DNA of 64,000 nt, from the NCBI RefSeq assembly GCF_008831285.2, contig NC_045138.2, positions 39,671,115 through 39,735,114 on the forward strand. Reading direction: 5' to 3'. A program made the translations under genes and the position numbers. Source of the DNA: Nymphaea colorata (Eukaryota; Streptophyta; Magnoliopsida; Nymphaeales; Nymphaeaceae). Below the pieces are notes generated by a model. That model saw only the letters and a list, made by a program, of their open reading frames with translations. It ran no database searches and was not told the origin of the DNA. Position 1 is the stretch's first letter, and each line of letters starts with the position of its first letter. This document shows, piece after piece, positions 1-13,988 of this stretch.

Positions 1-2690
1 AGGCCTTTGAGAGCTAAATAACTTTAGCCTTTGCATTTATTTAACCTTAGTTTCCATTGACTCAATTTGAGTTCATATTCTCTCGATTCTCTCAAGCACC
101 AATTTGGCGATTGAATATTCTTAACATTTCTTTACTTGGCATAAAACCGAAAAGTTGGCTCAGTGATCTCAAAATTATATTTGACCTTCTCTCTCTAGAA
201 GTAAATGGGCAGCTTTAACTTCCCACTTTATTGCGGACTCAATTACCAAGATGTTATTTAATGTTTATTCAAAAGTTTTCAAACCAAGGAAAATCCCAAT
301 AAAGTTAAGAAAAAAAGAAAAATCGGAAGCAAGGAAGAACCAAGTTGGTGCAATGAATTCCAAGTTGAAGCCTTATAATTAATGGTTTGATTAGATAGTG
401 TGGGACCAAGAGGTGCATTATTGAGCTTGGGCTGTTTTGTCATCAAATGAATAGTAAAATAATACTATGAAAACCATATTTTATATGACGAATGATAAGG
501 CAGCCTCATTATTTTGCGATGATCGTGACATCATGGGGATAAGTCTATCAGAGACATGTAGGGCCCCCATTTACTTCATCAATCCAACAAATAATTCACC
601 AAAAAAGTCTCCTTTTGTTAACTTATTGTTCATGATGTTGCATCTTCAACCACCCAACCAGGGCAGCCACATTTTTCTTCTTTTTTTTTTTTTTTATACA
701 GGTTTGTTTATACTTGCTCTATCATGAACATAAAAGAATCCTTCTATGTCTCAACTCTCAACATTCAACTCTCTCTCTCTCTCTTTATATATGTATACAT
801 GTCAAAAAGTAACTTTATGAAAAGCGAATGACATTTTAACTTTTTAAAATTGATAAAACTACTCTTTGTATGACAGGTTCTTAAGTCATCTAATCAAACA
901 ATCAGATATGGTTTCTCTTTATGTTCTAAGTGTAGTCCTTTAATATGGTTTTGCGTATTGCTCTCGATCTTTTACACCTTCAAGACATTATTTTTTCGCT
1001 AGAGTGTGCTAAGGTAATAGCAGCTAATAGGATAAATACAATAAGAACTCTTATAACCTTGTCTATAGAAAGAGAAGTTTTCTCTACCCTCGTAGTTGAA
1101 AACTACTTTAATGATACTCATTTTTCGAAGGTGGATCTCACGAAACAAATCATATATATGGATGCAAATCTTGGTCTTCGAAGAACTTTGAGCTAATCAA
1201 AAAAATATGATGTTCTATTAATAGCTTACAAAGTCCGATCTAAACATCAAGAAAATTGTTTCTTTATAACGTTTCCATATTATTAAACATGGACACAAAC
1301 GTCCAAATGGCTAGGTTTACAAAAGTTAACTTGACCATGTGAATTTCAAAATATAAATCTAATCAAGTAGGTAGGTTTTTCATGTCTATAAATGTAGGGA
1401 TAAAAAAAAATATGATTTTTCATTATATAAATTGGATACTATGACGTTTAAAATTCAGACATTATTGGCTTGGCGTATTATAAAATATGATATACAAAAT
1501 GAGAATTCATTGTTATTCATCTCTTCAGATTTACATGTATCTTAAAGATAGAGTTAAAGAACGATAAACCTTGTTTATGTAGTCTTAACATGATTTTTCA
1601 CGTAATTAGTCTAACTTTCTATAATCTTATAATCGATTTAGTAGAGAATGTATCCAAAGCAACGACTTGATGATAAAAAAAAAAAAAAAAAAAACAAGTT
1701 TGACTTTCTTGCAGATTTTTCAGACCAATCGACAATCCGCATATTATATATCCATTTCATGTAGTTTGTCTGCCATCTTTTAGTTGATGTATCATGTAAA
1801 ATTTCAGCTTGTGGACTACAACTCATTTAGTGATATGTAAGATTCAACTCCAAAAGCATAGACAAGGATATAATATATCCGTAACACATTGACATTTTTT
1901 AGCTTATAAATATTATGAGGTTCAGAACATGGTGAAGACTGCATCCTAAATACATCAGTGCGGTCGTGTTGAGTTGACAGTATCTTTAGCTCAAAAATTC
2001 ATATCTCTATGGCCGCAAAATCACGGAATGAGGTGTATAACTTTGTAAACAATTTATTCCAATTAAATGTTTTTCGGGTCAGGTTGAGTGTCTATAGATA
2101 CAGACCACATACATACATACACACACATAATATATATATATATATATAAGATTGATAAATACTAGACCACTTGGGTAAGGGATAAAAACTAGACCTCTTA
2201 AATTTGTCTTAAGTTTATTTTAAACAAAGTGTGAACCTTTTAATGTGATTATGTTTCTGTACAGATTATTTTTGTAAAAAAATGACATTTTTACTATCGA
2301 AATTTTGGAGCCGTTCATTTTTTAATTATTAAAAAATATTATTATAGTAAAAAATGACTAACTTAATACATGTTTATTACCAAAATACTCTTAAGATCAT
2401 ATATATAAGGTTAGATTGCAAAAAAGAAATGTTTTAATAGTTAATTTTAATGGGTTTGGTTTTTTGCCAATTACCTAAGCGGTTTAGTTTCTACTAACTT
2501 TCCTTCACTCATGAGGCCGTCTAATTCATTAGGATGGATGGTTCAAAGAAAAATAATGAGAAAAAGGTGATAGTCATTTTCATCATCAAGTCAGTTCATA
2601 CATTTTTCTCTCATCCGTCCACAGTAGATGAAATGGTCCTTATGAGTGCGATGAATGATTCTAGATAGTCAGAGTCACTATTCAATTTAC

Positions 2691-2828
<138 letters not shown>

Positions 2829-3889
2829 GAAAGAGAGAAAGCGGAAGATGATTTTATGGAAAAACAAAACTACAATTATGTCTATAGAAGTGCTTAACTA
2901 AACACTCAATTGTGAAGAAACTCAAATGTTGTAAGATAATTTTCGACAAATCGAAGCGAGCCGAGCAAAGGGTTGATATGTTCATCCATTGAACCCCAAG
3001 CCAAAAATACATATGGATTCAGGCTATCCATTGCCAGCTTGAATAAAATAAGATGCTAATTGGAGCTAATTGCTTCAGTGATCAAACCCTAGCCAAATAT
3101 TTTTGCATTCGCCAATCCTACCAAGCAGCAGATTAGATCTGGTTTCGCTAATTAATCAGGTATTTAACCCATCCCTAGCGTCTTAAAAAGAATCTTGCAT
3201 TTTCTTGGTTGTGACTGTGTAGTCATACTTACTCTCATTGAGATTATGTCAATGGATCATGACTCGGATCAGATGTCTGATCCAATGCTAGACATAAGTT
3301 GAATATCGGGAAAAAAAAGTTGACATCTGATTAAGAAATTGGATCCGATTTAAATCTAAGGAATGACATCTGATTGGATTGAGCTTCAGTTTTTAAATAT
3401 ATGTCCTTGGGGATCCAGATTTGAATTCTGATTGGGACTCGGTTTTAAATAAATATCCTACATTCAGTATCCCTATCTTCTGAAATTTTGTTCATAATAT
3501 AACATAATGCAGTTCAGGTTCAGTTGTGCACTTGAAAATCAGATTCAGATGTAAGAATAAAAGTGGGTCCATACCATATTTTGACTGTGAACTTAAAAAT
3601 CATATCCAAATATGGTATTGGACTTTTCTTCATTCATAATGGAATCCGATATGGTAAGGAATACATCCGATTCAAATAATTGAAATCAAGAAAGTGTTTT
3701 CAACATCAGATGTGCATCTAATGTTGTTCAAAACTTACTTCCTTACATCCTTAATGCTGATTATTTTGAATAAAGAAAAAATTGGTCGGTAAGTTTGCAG
3801 CTGGGACAACTTTCTTATCGGAATCAAGTTCAATAACTCGTGAGTTCAAGTAAAAGCAAATGTAAATATCCAAATGCAAATGCATATGA

Positions 3890-5015
3890 ATGAATCTGCA
3901 TTGTGTATGCTTTTTTATTAGTAATTGAATATTGACTGAACGAATTGAATAAGAAGTAATCAAATTTTAGATATCGGCTTACGGTGTTGAATTATAACGC
4001 CGACAACCAGACCGGATGCGCGGCGAACTTGTAGGCAACATGATACGAACTGGTTATGAAATGAATGACATTAAAATGGTTTTCCTGTCCGAATAAAATA
4101 TAAATATAATGTTAAAGTAATAAAATAAAATAGATTTGATCGCTCTTCAGATCTGTTCGTAATCGTCATCGCAGGCGTCGGCGGCTAAATTGCTGAATTC
4201 AACTTTGAGATTACCAACATCATCAAATTCATCATCGGAATCAGCACCACCATCATTCTCTGGCCACCAAATGTCGAGAGAAACAATCCAAAATTTGCTG
4301 CAAATTTTTTTAATAGTTCTAAGGGACCTTCAACTCCAAGTTTGAAAGACGTTTAAAATTTCAAAAAAAGTTTTCTACAGAGGCTTCAGTTCGCCGCATG
4401 AACTGATAGAGAGTGTTCAATAAGAAGAGCGTTGTCATGGTACCAATTTGAATGGCGGGGAGAGCAGCAGATTCCTTCTCTCCGTCGTCACCTTTTCTCA
4501 CGAGGAGGAGAACTCTTAGATGCATGTCATTTTCTGTCAGTAATTGAATCTTGGTTGAACGAACTGAACGCAAACTGGTTATGAAATGAAGAACATTAAA
4601 ATGGTTTTGCTCGTCCTGAAAGAAATATTAAAATAAATATAACGCTAAACCAATTAAATAGAATAGATTTCATCGCTTTTCAGATCTGTTCGTGATCGTC
4701 ATCGCTGCCGTTGGCTAAATCGATGGATCGAACTTCGGAGATTACCAACATCACCAAATTCATCATCATCAGGATCAGCACCATCAACATGCACTTGCTA
4801 ACAAATGTTTTCAAAAAATTTAATTTCCGGAAAATTTTTTAATAGCTCTGGTTCGTAGGAGACCTTCAACTCCAAGTTTGAAAGAAGTTTAAAATTTCAA
4901 AAAAAAAAAAAAAATGTTTTTATACAGAGGCTTCAGTTCGCTGCACGAGTGTTCAATAACAAGAACCCTGCAACACTCTGGTAAGAGGAGCGGTTGCCAG
5001 TATGACCGTATTCCC
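3890..5015 (-). repeat. Direct tandem duplication of about 0.5 kb, two diverged copies
   Basis: Several words recur in the same order. TGGTTATGAAATGAA occurs near 4050 and 4576. CAGATCTGTTCGT occurs near 4149 and 4681. CTTCAACTCCAAGTTTGAAAG occurs at about 4328 and 4865, and ACAGAGGCTTCAGTTCGC at about 4377 and 4924. The offset changes from about 525 to 547 bases, partly because a poly-A run grew in copy 2. Read on the minus strand, copy 1 has a short acidic frame (DSDDEFDDVGNLK and onward, ending in EQI-stop at about 4147). The matching frame in copy 2 is shifted. I infer a duplicated, decaying gene end of unknown family. Confidence 0.8.
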
Positions 5016-7269
5016 TGTGAAATTGGGTCTGGATCCTGCCCCATCATGAGCAGATCCACATGAAAATCCAACATAATGTGCTTATTTGTTAGGTATAAAA
5101 AAAAAAAATGATACATGTATTATGTTCCCGAAGATAAAGTACTTCTAACATCATATAGCTTATGAATTATCCAAACTTCTAAGATCGTATAGCTCAGGAC
5201 TACGTAGTTCAAAGAATGGCAGGGGACAGCGTGATGTACTGTGAGAGAGCGTGTCCATGATGCCCAAGGAAGGTTTGGATAAGCCAAATTGAATTAGACA
5301 AGGGCTTCTGTCCAGCCAATTTACTTATCAACTCCTTTATCGACTCCAGTTATACTACACTCAGCCACAGTCACCAGGGGTGCGGCAGAAAGAAAAGAAG
5401 ACTCACTCAGGTCGACGCGACGCCGGTGCAACCTAGATTCGCACTCAAACCGCACCACGTTTATTTCAGTTTATTTTTTTAACAAATTTGATATTATTAA
5501 TATATGATAATAATAATAATAAATACTTTTACTGCACTATCGCACCTTTTTTTTTTTTTGAGATATGCCGCGCCGGCACCTGCACCCTCATCCCGCATCT
5601 TGGCGACATAGACAGCAGCAGAGCTAGAAATTTTTTTGTTGCAGGAAGTGAAACTATAGCTTCAAGGGCAAAAACATAATTTTTTAATCTTTTTTTTTAT
5701 AAATTGAACTAAACTTTTAAATTTTACATATAAAAATTTAAATTTTTAAAAATCTAAGGGAGGGGGGCATGACCTCTGCCCGCCCACGGTGATTTAAAAC
5801 TTTTTTTAATGTGTTGTTTCTAATAATGAAGAACTTTTCCGTAATATTTTAAAATAAGTATAGTTAAAAAACAACTCAAATCCGTCAATTCAAATCGAAT
5901 CAGTGGGTTTATGAGAAATTTTGGTAATTGTATATTTTGATACATATTTTAAAATGATTTCAACAGCATTGGCAAAGTCTGGCTTAATGGGTTATGCAAA
6001 TTGAATTGGTGGCAATTCAGTTCGAAACTGGAAATTTTCCTGTTCTTGTGGGAATACAGTTGTTTGAAATGTAAGTTTTTATTTATTTTTATTCAATCGT
6101 TGTTCTCATTCCTTAAAACAGACCTTTTAGATTTAAAAAGAGCCGGTTAAGATCCAATATTTAGAAACATGTTACATATTATGTGCTTATCTTGGCTTGA
6201 GGTCCCGACTCTTTCTTTGTATCCATCATTTTTTGCCTCAATAAATAAGCAAACTATGTATGATAGCTTGTATAACAACCCGATTCACTTTTGTGTTCTG
6301 ACCCATAACTTGACGGATTTCAACTCTTTTCATAGCAGTTTCGATTTTAACCCAAAAAATGCTAAAAAACAGAACAATCTTCGATAAGAGACTAAACATT
6401 TGAAGCATTACAGCTTCGAATCATAGATCAAAAATTGCATTAAAATGTGTGTTTTGAAAGATCTTCGGGTTAAATAAATTGAGGGTCTTATTAAATGCAT
6501 ATTACATCTAAAAAAAACCATATATTTAAGAAGGTCGATTGAAAAGGTGGAGGGGAGAAGTTCGACAAATCACCACGCATATGCAATTACTTAAATGCCC
6601 ATCAAGTTAAGCCTCCATTGTTGTGTTGTCATCTTGAAAAGGGCTTCAAACGCTTTTACTTTTTCTTATAAGGCCTCTATCTTAAAACCATATCACTTTG
6701 GACATATGGAACTTTATATTGTTTAAGTCAAAATGTGCATGATATGTGTATGTAGGAGAATTCAAGTTTGGATGTTGCCTAATTACTATAAAATTAGAAT
6801 CTGTCACCAAAAAAAAAAAATGTTATAGAAACACTATTGACAATTTACAATAATGATTAACGATGCTTTTTAGCAATGGTTTATAGTGACCTTGGTCTAT
6901 TTATCCATGCTATCAAGCATCTCTTAGATATCCTTGGTGTATCTTTTTCATATTTTTGAGCTTTTATTTCCCTAGGTATGTCAAGGAAAAAATTATAAAA
7001 AATTACAATCTCATTTAATATCATTCAAATTTTTAGAGCACAGTTCTATGTTTATGAGAAATATCCCCATGGATAAACACCCTTTGATTGAAGTATCATG
7101 GTTCTAAGACCATATATCACATGCATTATAGTATGTTTGTCATTGATTATACCCACAACATTGACAAAAGGCATATGATTATGGTCCATCTTACTCTTAT
7201 TGTAAGAAATACCAAGTCACATAATGGTAATTTTGCTTAAGCATCTTATGTTATTAGTTATACTAGATT

Positions 7270-7550
7270 CTAAGTATGGGCACCAGGCCGAGCCGTCGAC
7301 ACGTACTCAATACTCGGTCCCATGGGCCTGAAAGAAAGGGGCACTGGGCCGACCCAAAATATTATTGGGCCAACCTGGGTGGTCCCGATAATAATTTTTT
7401 ACTATATATTTTTATCATTTTTTATATAATTATAGTACTTGATTATGCTTTTTAATATTTATATATTATTTTATCATATATATTTTATAATTTAATAGGG
7501 CCGAGCTTGGGTTTGGATTTAGCCGGCCTGATGCCCAGGTAGGTATTTAG
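7270..7550. mobile_element. Foldback (MITE-like) element with GC-rich ends, copy 1
   Basis: The left end CTAAGTATGGGCACCAGGCC is an imperfect inverted match of the right end, GGCCTGATGCCCA followed by a TTAG terminus. The middle is very AT-rich. A second member lies at 58563-58823. It has no coding capacity, so any movement would have depended on another element. No clear target-site duplication was found. Confidence 0.65.
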
Positions 7551-8098
7551 TTCCAAGTAGTGGAACGGAGCCGTAAGAGGTTTGGTAGCTAGGTTATGAC
7601 TTATGTTGGTATACTAAGCACCTGTTCGCTTATTCAAACGTACCATGAGACAAATTTCACCTCCATCTTTGTACAAAGATAGTCTGGACTATTCATGTTG
7701 TGGCAAGGCGGCAACTTGATCAGATCTTAGTTTCTTATTTTGAAACTGAAATTAGATAGGATATTTATTTATCGTTTCACAAATTGAAGATATGTATTTT
7801 TTCTCGCCAATTCACGGAATTGTCCGGTTCTCAAACAACCCATCAAAGACATCTTGTCCCAGCCATCTAATGTCCGGTGTGATATTTTACCGTGTCGCCC
7901 CGTCGTAACTCCGCCAAATCGAGTCGGGCAACGGATCGTCCGCCTGCGTTTATCTTCTTGTTGTTCCTTCACAAACGCAAGGGCTTCGTGTCATTTTGCC
8001 TCGTCCGACTCGGCGCTAGGGTTTCGAGGGACCTCTTCCATTGCTCTCTTGTTATCGGAATTTTGATTGCCTAGACCGATCTCGTTTCAGAAGCAATC

Positions 8099-11000
8099 AT
8101 GGCGGACGAGGCTCCTGCAGATTTGAAGGAGCAGATTCCCGAGGTTCTCTACTTCCTTTAATGTTTTTTTACATCTTCCCTTGACTTCATTATTGCTGAA
8201 CTGGTCATTGGTCATTTGCGTTCCATGTTGTTTGACTTTGATTGGTTCTCTTTCACGAAATCGCAGTAGTTGTTGGGTTCTCTGTTTCTAGGTTTCCTTA
8301 TGCGTATGTGGGTTTTCTCTAGATACGTGATTTTTCGTCGACGCTGTTGTGGGTCGATTTTAAACGCTGCTTCCGGAAGCTGCCATTCGCATATTTTGGT
8401 TTCCTTTTGGTGGATATTGTTTTCCCTGTCCGTTCTTATTTGGATATGTTGGGGAACTGTCCTTTCCGTGTTTGCCGTGGATTTGTTGATCTATTCGGAA
8501 GGATTTAGCTATCTTGGGTTGTGTATTGTGCCGAATACTTTTCTTTCTTTTGTTTATTCGGCGAGGAAGCTGGTGATGAAGGCTTATGGTGCCCGAACAT
8601 GGGGACGTTCAGATGTGATGGTGTAATTTGGCGAGGCAGCCACCCTGTTCGACCAGGTTCGTGATAATGCCACTTCGGTCCAGAAAGATTGTGCTTTTTC
8701 AGCTAGAAACATGGGGGCGATGGAAGTCTTAGTTGTAGATGAAGGAAGGCTTTGCTTGTCATAATTTACTATCATTTACTCAGTGTCTTGTTCATTGCAA
8801 TCAGGTATCCGTTGTTTCAAATGCATTTATGGGTTTACTTTTGAACAATGATCCTGTGCTATTAAAATGTTGAAGTCGTAACCTGCCTCAAAGGCATAAG
8901 CCTCTGTATGAAGTTGTGGCCTCTAAACAAGTCATTGAACCTGAAAATTTCTCCCTGGAAAATAAAGTGTTAGTGAAAGGCTAGGTATAACTTGAGAAAT
9001 TGGGCTAATAATGTTAAGGGATTTAATTCGACTGAAAGAATTCCATACAAACATTGCTGAAAGAAATTAAACATAATAAATGCAAGGCATTGACATGATT
9101 TCCTAAAGTACATTAGCATAGAGAGTTCTGTTATTATCTATGTCATGTCAGGGTGATCTGGAGAGGCAAAATATGTAGTCCTTACTCCTTAGCATTTTCA
9201 ATCATGGTTGCATTAGATTCTTTAGTTGCCTAGATTTTTTACCTTATATGATCAGGAAAAGCTGAAAAATGAGTTATGGAATAAATTGAAAGATGAGAAT
9301 TTCCAAACAGTGAACATGTCCATTTTCTTGTATTTATATTTTTATCAAAAGATACCCTTAACGCCTTTCCTTGTTCATGTCATTGTTGCATTCTTAATTT
9401 TGTGCTGATGATGAATAGGGTTAGACATTCCATCTAATCACTGTTTTCATATTAAATTGTTATATGTACTAGCATGTAGTTTCAGGGTAATTTAGAAAAA
9501 TGGCAGCCGAGTACTGTTTTTTGTGTTAGTATATTTGCTTTTTATATAGGCTTGAAGCTTGTATGTTTTGTTTCTTGAATTCTAAGTGAGAGTTTGACTT
9601 AAAAATTCTTCAAGTTCTATTTGTTTGTATTTATTGGAAATGCCTCCTTGTGCCTCATACCCTTAAAAGTATGGGTTTTAAGAGTTGCTTTGTGTTGTTT
9701 CAGTTTTTTGTCTTGTCAGAGACACTTAAAGTTGTCTTGTTTTCCTTTTTCTCCAGCTTGCTCCATTTGACCCTACAAAGAAGAAGAAAAAGAAGAAGGT
9801 TACCGTTCTAGAACCTACGGATGATGCTGTTGATAAATTGGCTGAGAAAACAGAAAACCTTTCAGGTATGAAAATTGCAATAGCTGATAATATTTCTGTC
9901 AGATAATGTGATTGATTATTACCAACGAGGCAATGGCTATACAGACTAATGCACTGAGTGCTTTCTGATGCATGCTTTGTAGTTGGCGAAGGCTTTGATT
10001 CAACAACGTTTACTGGGAAGAAAAAGAAGAAGAAGCCTGTGAGTGTACAGGATGGCAGGTTGATTGATAGTTTCTCTTCCATTAAATGTTATTCTAATAA
10101 ACTTTTCTACATGATTCTGAAATGCAGGTTGAAGTTGATCTGTTACTTGATGAGAATGGTGATGCTGGAGAAGATCTTGATGGTGAACATTTATCAGTGA
10201 TCATGTAGTTTTTACTTGTCAACATGGAGATTATTATTGTGCCATTTTCTAATTCTAGTTATAGGTTATGATGTTCTAGGATATAATGTTTTGCATTTTA
10301 GTATCATGGTGCAAACACCGAGTCATGATTCTGACTCTTCTCCTTTTGTATTCTGCTTTTGAGATGCTGCATTACTTTCTGCATTGTCGTGCTAATGTTG
10401 GTTATTCTTGATTTGTGTGCTTATTACAGGTGGCAATATTGATGAAAATGAAGAAGGAGAAGGGATTGTGTTGCAGCGCTATCCATGGGAAGGTAGTGAT
10501 AGAGATTACAAATATGAGGAGGTATGGCTGCTTTAATCCTCATACTGCTTTAATCCTCAGTACGACATTTTTGGCTTTTACCGTGCCCATTTCATGGTGA
10601 TGTGTAGTAAAAAGGATAGATACTTAACCTGTTGCCTTGAGCGCTAGTAAGCAAAGGTCTCAGATTATCAAAAAAGCTGTCTTAGGCTTTTATTTGTTCC
10701 TTTTTGTATCGATAGGTAAATAATGTTGGTATTTGTGCGTATGAAGCAAGGAAAAGTGGAAACATTTACGTTTCAATTGCTACTTCCAATTCAAGTTCTC
10801 ACTTGTCATATCCCTTTCACAACAGTAATGAGAACTCAACAACTGATAGTGAGTTAGTTGCTTTAAAGTTTTGATGTGTGAACTATTACCTGTTAGTGCC
10901 ATATCCACTGTACATGGTTGATTCAAGCTCTCTGAGATGTTTAGTCCTGAGTAGTCTTATTTCTTTGGCTTAGACAAGAAATAGGTCAGGTTTGTAGGTG

Positions 11001-13988
11001 AAGAGATGAGACGTTAGTTAGATGCTTGGATAAGGGTTCTATCTAATTTCTCACAAATAAACCATTGATAAAAATTCAAATTAGGTATTAAAATGTTAAA
11101 ATAAGGTTGAAAAATTTTAGATGTGTCATTTTCCTTTCTGGAAAACAAAAATAATTTGTTTTTTTGCTTTTTTTCTCAAATATCACGATTTGCCATGTTC
11201 CTTTTTGTTTTTTTGGTTGTTTTCATTTTTAACCTGATCTTTTGAAAAGAACTGCAATATTTGTGACAATAGTTTGGTGTCTTGGAGAGACCCAAATTGC
11301 TTGATGGGCCATTTTGTACATGTGTAATATTGGTTCCCACAACCTTTGAAGTATAGAAGTCCTTTCTTTTTCCCTTTATCAATGGCGGGGGTGTGGGTTT
11401 TGTTTTATTGTGTTTTCTTTTGCTTGTAACAAGTTCTTGAATTTGTACTACTCCCAGTATGTCTTGGTTGACATATGCCTACTTGTCTATGTCTGAAGTT
11501 TCCCCTTTTAAGATTAGTTCCTAGTGCATACTTTGATTGTACTGCCATATTGTTGTCACCATTTGTTTGTATTGCTTGTTTCATGTTTCACATCCATTTT
11601 GTGGCATTCACCGTTAGAAAATTTTGTTAATATTTGGGCTGTCAATAATATCATAAACCGTACACATCATTTATATAATGTACTCAGTGTGACTTGTTAA
11701 GCACAATTTCCTTTTCTGCAGCTACTGGACAGAGTCTTCAACACCTTACGAGAGAATAACCCAGAACTTGCTGGAGACAGGCGTAGAACTGTGATGAGGC
11801 CGCCACAGGTTCTACGGGAGGGTACAAAGAAGACTGTTTTCGTAAACTTCATGGACCTCTGCAAAACGTATGTCCTCTTTCTGAATAATGCCTACTAGTG
11901 TCCAACTGAAGTCTCGAGTATCTACATGTAAACATCCCAGCATGCAATGACCCATCTCAAGATTGACTCAAATGCATGATCTGGCAGACCCCAACCCTCT
12001 AATTAGCTTTTGCTCATGCTCCAAATGGGCCACGAACTAAGACAACTGATAGTAGAGCACCTAAGTTTTAAAACCTTTCAGCGCCGTTTGTGACACCCTC
12101 AAAAAAAGTCATTTTATAAAAATTAGGTTTTGTTAAAGGTTGGTTTGGTAATAAGTTTTTGAAACTTGTTTTGTGTATTTGGCTGACATTCAAAACAGTG
12201 TTTTTTGTGAAAAACTGTTTTTTTTTTTGTTTGGGGCGGGGGGGGGGGGGGGGTTGGGTGGGTGGGTGTGGGGAGGGATTGTGGAGGCTTCCTTTTGAAA
12301 ACACTGGTTTGTCAAAACAACATGCCCATTTTGCATTCGTTTTAGGGTGTCATCTAAATATGGCCTTAATCTTTTCTTGAGATGATCATAAAAGGGCTAT
12401 TTCCTAGACTTCTTTGCACATGCACACTGTTACATGTTCACGATTATTTATGCACACCGACAGATCTGACCTTTGTAATGGATTATTACACTCTTCTGTT
12501 TCTCTAATACAATTGCACAGTGTTACTTCTGTTTCTGTAGCCTGTGCTGGTTCTAACGGCAACTGTTGTGATGCAGGATGCATAGGCAGCCAGAACATGT
12601 GATGAATTTCTTACTTGCTGAAATGGGAACCAGTGGGTCTCTTGATGGGCAACAGCGTCTGGTTGTTAAAGGAAGATTCGCACCCAAGAACTTTGAGGGC
12701 ATATTGCGCAGATACGTCAGTAAGTTCTTTGCTAGAATTGGAGTTTTTAATTTAACATTTATGGTTCTTAGCTTTCTAGCTTCTACAATATTGCTAAGAA
12801 AAAGTGATTATTATCTTCAGATCTCCAGTCTTCACCTCTGTGTCTGTGTGTGTTGTGTGTGCATATATATATATAATTGTACAATAGAGTGCAACGTCCT
12901 ATAGCTAAATATAATTGTGATGACTACGTTTTTTTTTACAAAATTAGCCACATGGATGTGATCTCCATGGTTACAAGACCATGGAATGGGAAAAGATCAC
13001 GTTTTCTTGGTTGGATGTTTTCAGCTGAGAAAGTTCAAGCTGCCGATCTTTAAGTCTGTGAAAACAGGACGTAGGCATTGGTAAACGTGATAGTTTTTTT
13101 ATCTTGACTTTTTAAATATTCTAATCACATTTGTGCAGTTATTCTATAACAAACAAACATACAACTGAGATACTTAGGTAGAGTATGTTACGTTAGGAAT
13201 ACATGACATGCACACACATGTATTCCCCAGTGATACAAAGATATACCTGGTATGCGTAAGGATCACTGGAGTTGTGCTGTTGAATTGGTTATTGACGTTG
13301 GTGTATTAACAGTGGACCTTAATAAGAGCATTTGTACTTCTGATTTTCTCGGTAGTTCTTGTCTTTCTAGAGAAGTTTTATGCTTCATGATATTATGAGG
13401 AAGTCTGAAATTTTTTTCTCAAGTGAATAATGACCATGTATAAGATTAGGAGAAAATCTGTACGGTGGTTTTACGAGATGAAGAAAGTTTGGCTTTTCTA
13501 ATATGTGCTACTTCATACATCAGATGAATACGTTATCTGCAATGGATGCAAAAGCCCTGATACAATTCTATCAAAGGAAAATCGTCTTTTCTTCCTTCGT
13601 TGTGAACAGGTACGTCTCTTTTACTTCACATCCTAGACTTTCATTTATGGGTATGTTCCCAGTCGGATGCGATAACTTTCTTCTTTTGAACGTCCCCACA
13701 AACGTATGTATGTTTAGATATGTATTATATTCTTCTTCACCTCAAACTCAAAGTTTCGTTTGGGTATGTTTCCAGTTTTATGTCAATGGTTATGAATTGG
13801 GAATTTCTGTCCTTACGAGGGGAAATGTCACATATTGAATAGAAGATAGAGTTAAATAAGCTGCATATTATTTAGTGATAGAGATACTGACTTGATATTC
13901 TTTCGTGCAGTGTGGATGTTCTCGCTCTGTTGCTCCCATCAAGGCTGGTTTTGTTGCACGTGTTCATCGCCGAAAAGCTGGAACCTAG
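8099..13988 (+). CDS. eIF2beta: Eukaryotic translation initiation factor 2 subunit beta
   Basis: This is the beta subunit of the eIF2 heterotrimer, which delivers initiator Met-tRNA to the 40S ribosome in the cytosol. Exons: 8099-8143, 9757-9865, 9983-10038, 10128-10182, 10430-10521, 11722-11867, 12577-12719, 13524-13609 and 13911-13988. Phases close exactly and give 269 residues, normal for plants. The N-terminal part carries two lysine blocks (in exons 2 and 3), the plant pattern; in the family these blocks contact eIF5 and the eIF2B epsilon subunit. The central part contains [11 protein letters not shown] and [18 protein letters not shown]. The C-terminal C2-C2 zinc ribbon uses Cys221, Cys224, Cys242 and Cys245. 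The start MADEAPAD is followed directly by the conserved LAPFDP across intron 1 (about 1.6 kb). The intron 1 donor, GAG|GTTCTC, is weak. Confidence 0.97.
12080..12358. mobile_element. Foldback MITE-like insertion in eIF2 beta intron 6
   Basis: Terminal inverted repeats TGACACCCT (12091-12099) and AGGGTGTCA (12344-12352) bracket a non-coding T-rich interior that contains the G-run at 12233-12277. A similar end, GTGTCATCCAAACAT, occurs at the right edge of 26924-27182, so this is probably a dispersed family. The insertion lies between exons 6 and 7 and leaves both splice sites untouched. Confidence 0.6.
12233..12277 (+). other. G-rich tract with G-quadruplex potential
   Basis: The sense strand carries a long G-run followed by four or more GGG blocks with loops of one to three bases (GGGTTGGGTGGGTGGG and onward). 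This fits the G3N1-7 quadruplex pattern in both DNA and pre-mRNA. It lies inside the foldback insertion in eIF2 beta intron 6. Confidence 0.75.

Noticed and set aside
945-1196. 83-residue open frame in the left spacer
   Set aside because: Composition is not unlike a protein, but no motif or neighbour supports it.
8270-8626. 118-residue open frame between eIF2 beta exons 1 and 2
   Set aside because: It is in the T-rich first intron, giving many Phe, Leu and Val codons, and shows no family similarity.
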